This document shows positions 63,953 through 64,000 of a stretch of DNA of 64,000 bases, piece by piece (the first letter of the stretch is position 1; every line of letters starts with the position of its first letter). The stretch covers positions 1 to 64,000 of the forward strand of contig PVXE01000011.1 in the NCBI GenBank assembly GCA_014444615.1, given 5' to 3'. Source of the DNA: Tagaea sp. CACIAM 22H2 (GTDB taxonomy: Bacteria > Pseudomonadota > Alphaproteobacteria > CACIAM-22H2). A model generated the notes under the pieces. It was not told the origin of the DNA and searched no databases. It saw only the letters and a program-made list of their open reading frames with translations. Made by a program: the position numbers and the translations under genes.

Positions 63953-64000
63953 CCCTTCCCGCCGAACACGACCCAGACCGACGTGTCGGGCGAGTGATCG
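63949..64000 (-). CDS. C-terminal end of a gene running off the window
   Basis: The minus strand reads DHSPDTSVWVVFGGKG then TAG at 63949-63951, overlapping the stop of the convergent cyclase gene (CTAA). The coding sense is suggested by the same overlapping-stop pattern seen elsewhere in the window. Too little is present to name the product. Confidence 0.35.
   Translation of the reverse strand, partial: DHSPDTSVWVVFGGKG

Noticed and set aside
1-64000. tRNA, rRNA, riboswitch or CRISPR elements
   Set aside because: No cloverleaf, rRNA signature, known riboswitch core or spaced direct repeats were recognised; intergenic gaps are all under 300 bases.

Overview
The window is a piece of a high-GC, gene-dense chromosome from an alphaproteobacterium, most likely a member of the Rhodospirillales or a related order. 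This rests on gene order and protein character: tldD next to coxB-coxA; ubiA divergent from rsmE-gshA; argH-lptM-lysA; a TIGR02302/DUF4175 protein beside an MJ0042 zinc-finger protein and ftsE-ftsX; and DUF4170, DUF1737 and DUF3422 proteins. No rRNA, tRNA, CRISPR array, transposase or integrase was found. Tandem genes often overlap by four bases (ATGA or GTGA), and seven convergent pairs share overlapping stop codons, so intergenic space is small.

Layout. 1-3.9 kb: coxA (partial), coxB, a chlorite dismutase-family heme protein and a DUF3422 membrane protein, all on the minus strand. 4-9.2 kb: tldD, an ExoD-like protein, uppP and a yjfM/yjfC/yjfL-like three-gene set. 9.2-13 kb: gshA, rsmE, ubiA and a methyltransferase. 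12.9-17.5 kb is accessory: a RelE/HigA-type toxin-antitoxin pair with a palindromic operator candidate, a duplicated DUF4170 protein, a cysteine-rich protein, and a visibly AT-rich two-gene island. The island encodes a 715-residue fusion (GNAT, PIN nuclease, a second GNAT-like segment, PUA/ASCH-like end) followed by a separate ASCH-domain protein. 17.6-27 kb: a 2OG-Fe(II) oxygenase, ubiD, a bactofilin-like membrane protein, pmbA, a lipid kinase, a PlcP-like phosphoesterase with a glycosyltransferase, an alginate-lyase-like Tat protein, and small proteins.

27-41 kb: elongation factor G outside the str operon, rsmD, rluB, a C26 amidohydrolase, tadA, an MBL-fold hydrolase, purD, xseA, an M23 peptidase and a Gld-type ABC system. 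41.5-50.3 kb: a sensor kinase, then a four-gene operon (solute-binding protein, fused two-domain permease, ATPase, Na/Pi cotransporter) divergent from a second solute-binding protein. The shared intergenic region carries a near-perfect Pho box. 50.4-64 kb: fliG, a TlpA-like thioredoxin, argH-lptM-lysA, a DUF4175 protein, a zinc-ribbon protein, ftsEX, a GmhB-like phosphatase, a YdcF protein, a frameshifted plsC, and an adenylate cyclase with an SDH-cytochrome-b-like membrane anchor and a 2Fe-2S domain.

Two themes link otherwise separate genes. One is phosphorus economy: the Pho box, ABC importer, Na/Pi cotransporter, PlcP-like lipase, diglyceride glycosyltransferase and diacylglycerol kinase-like protein. 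The other is RNA-targeting accessory modules at 12.9-17.5 kb. The GNAT-PIN-PUA/ASCH island is the best candidate in this window for an undescribed system.
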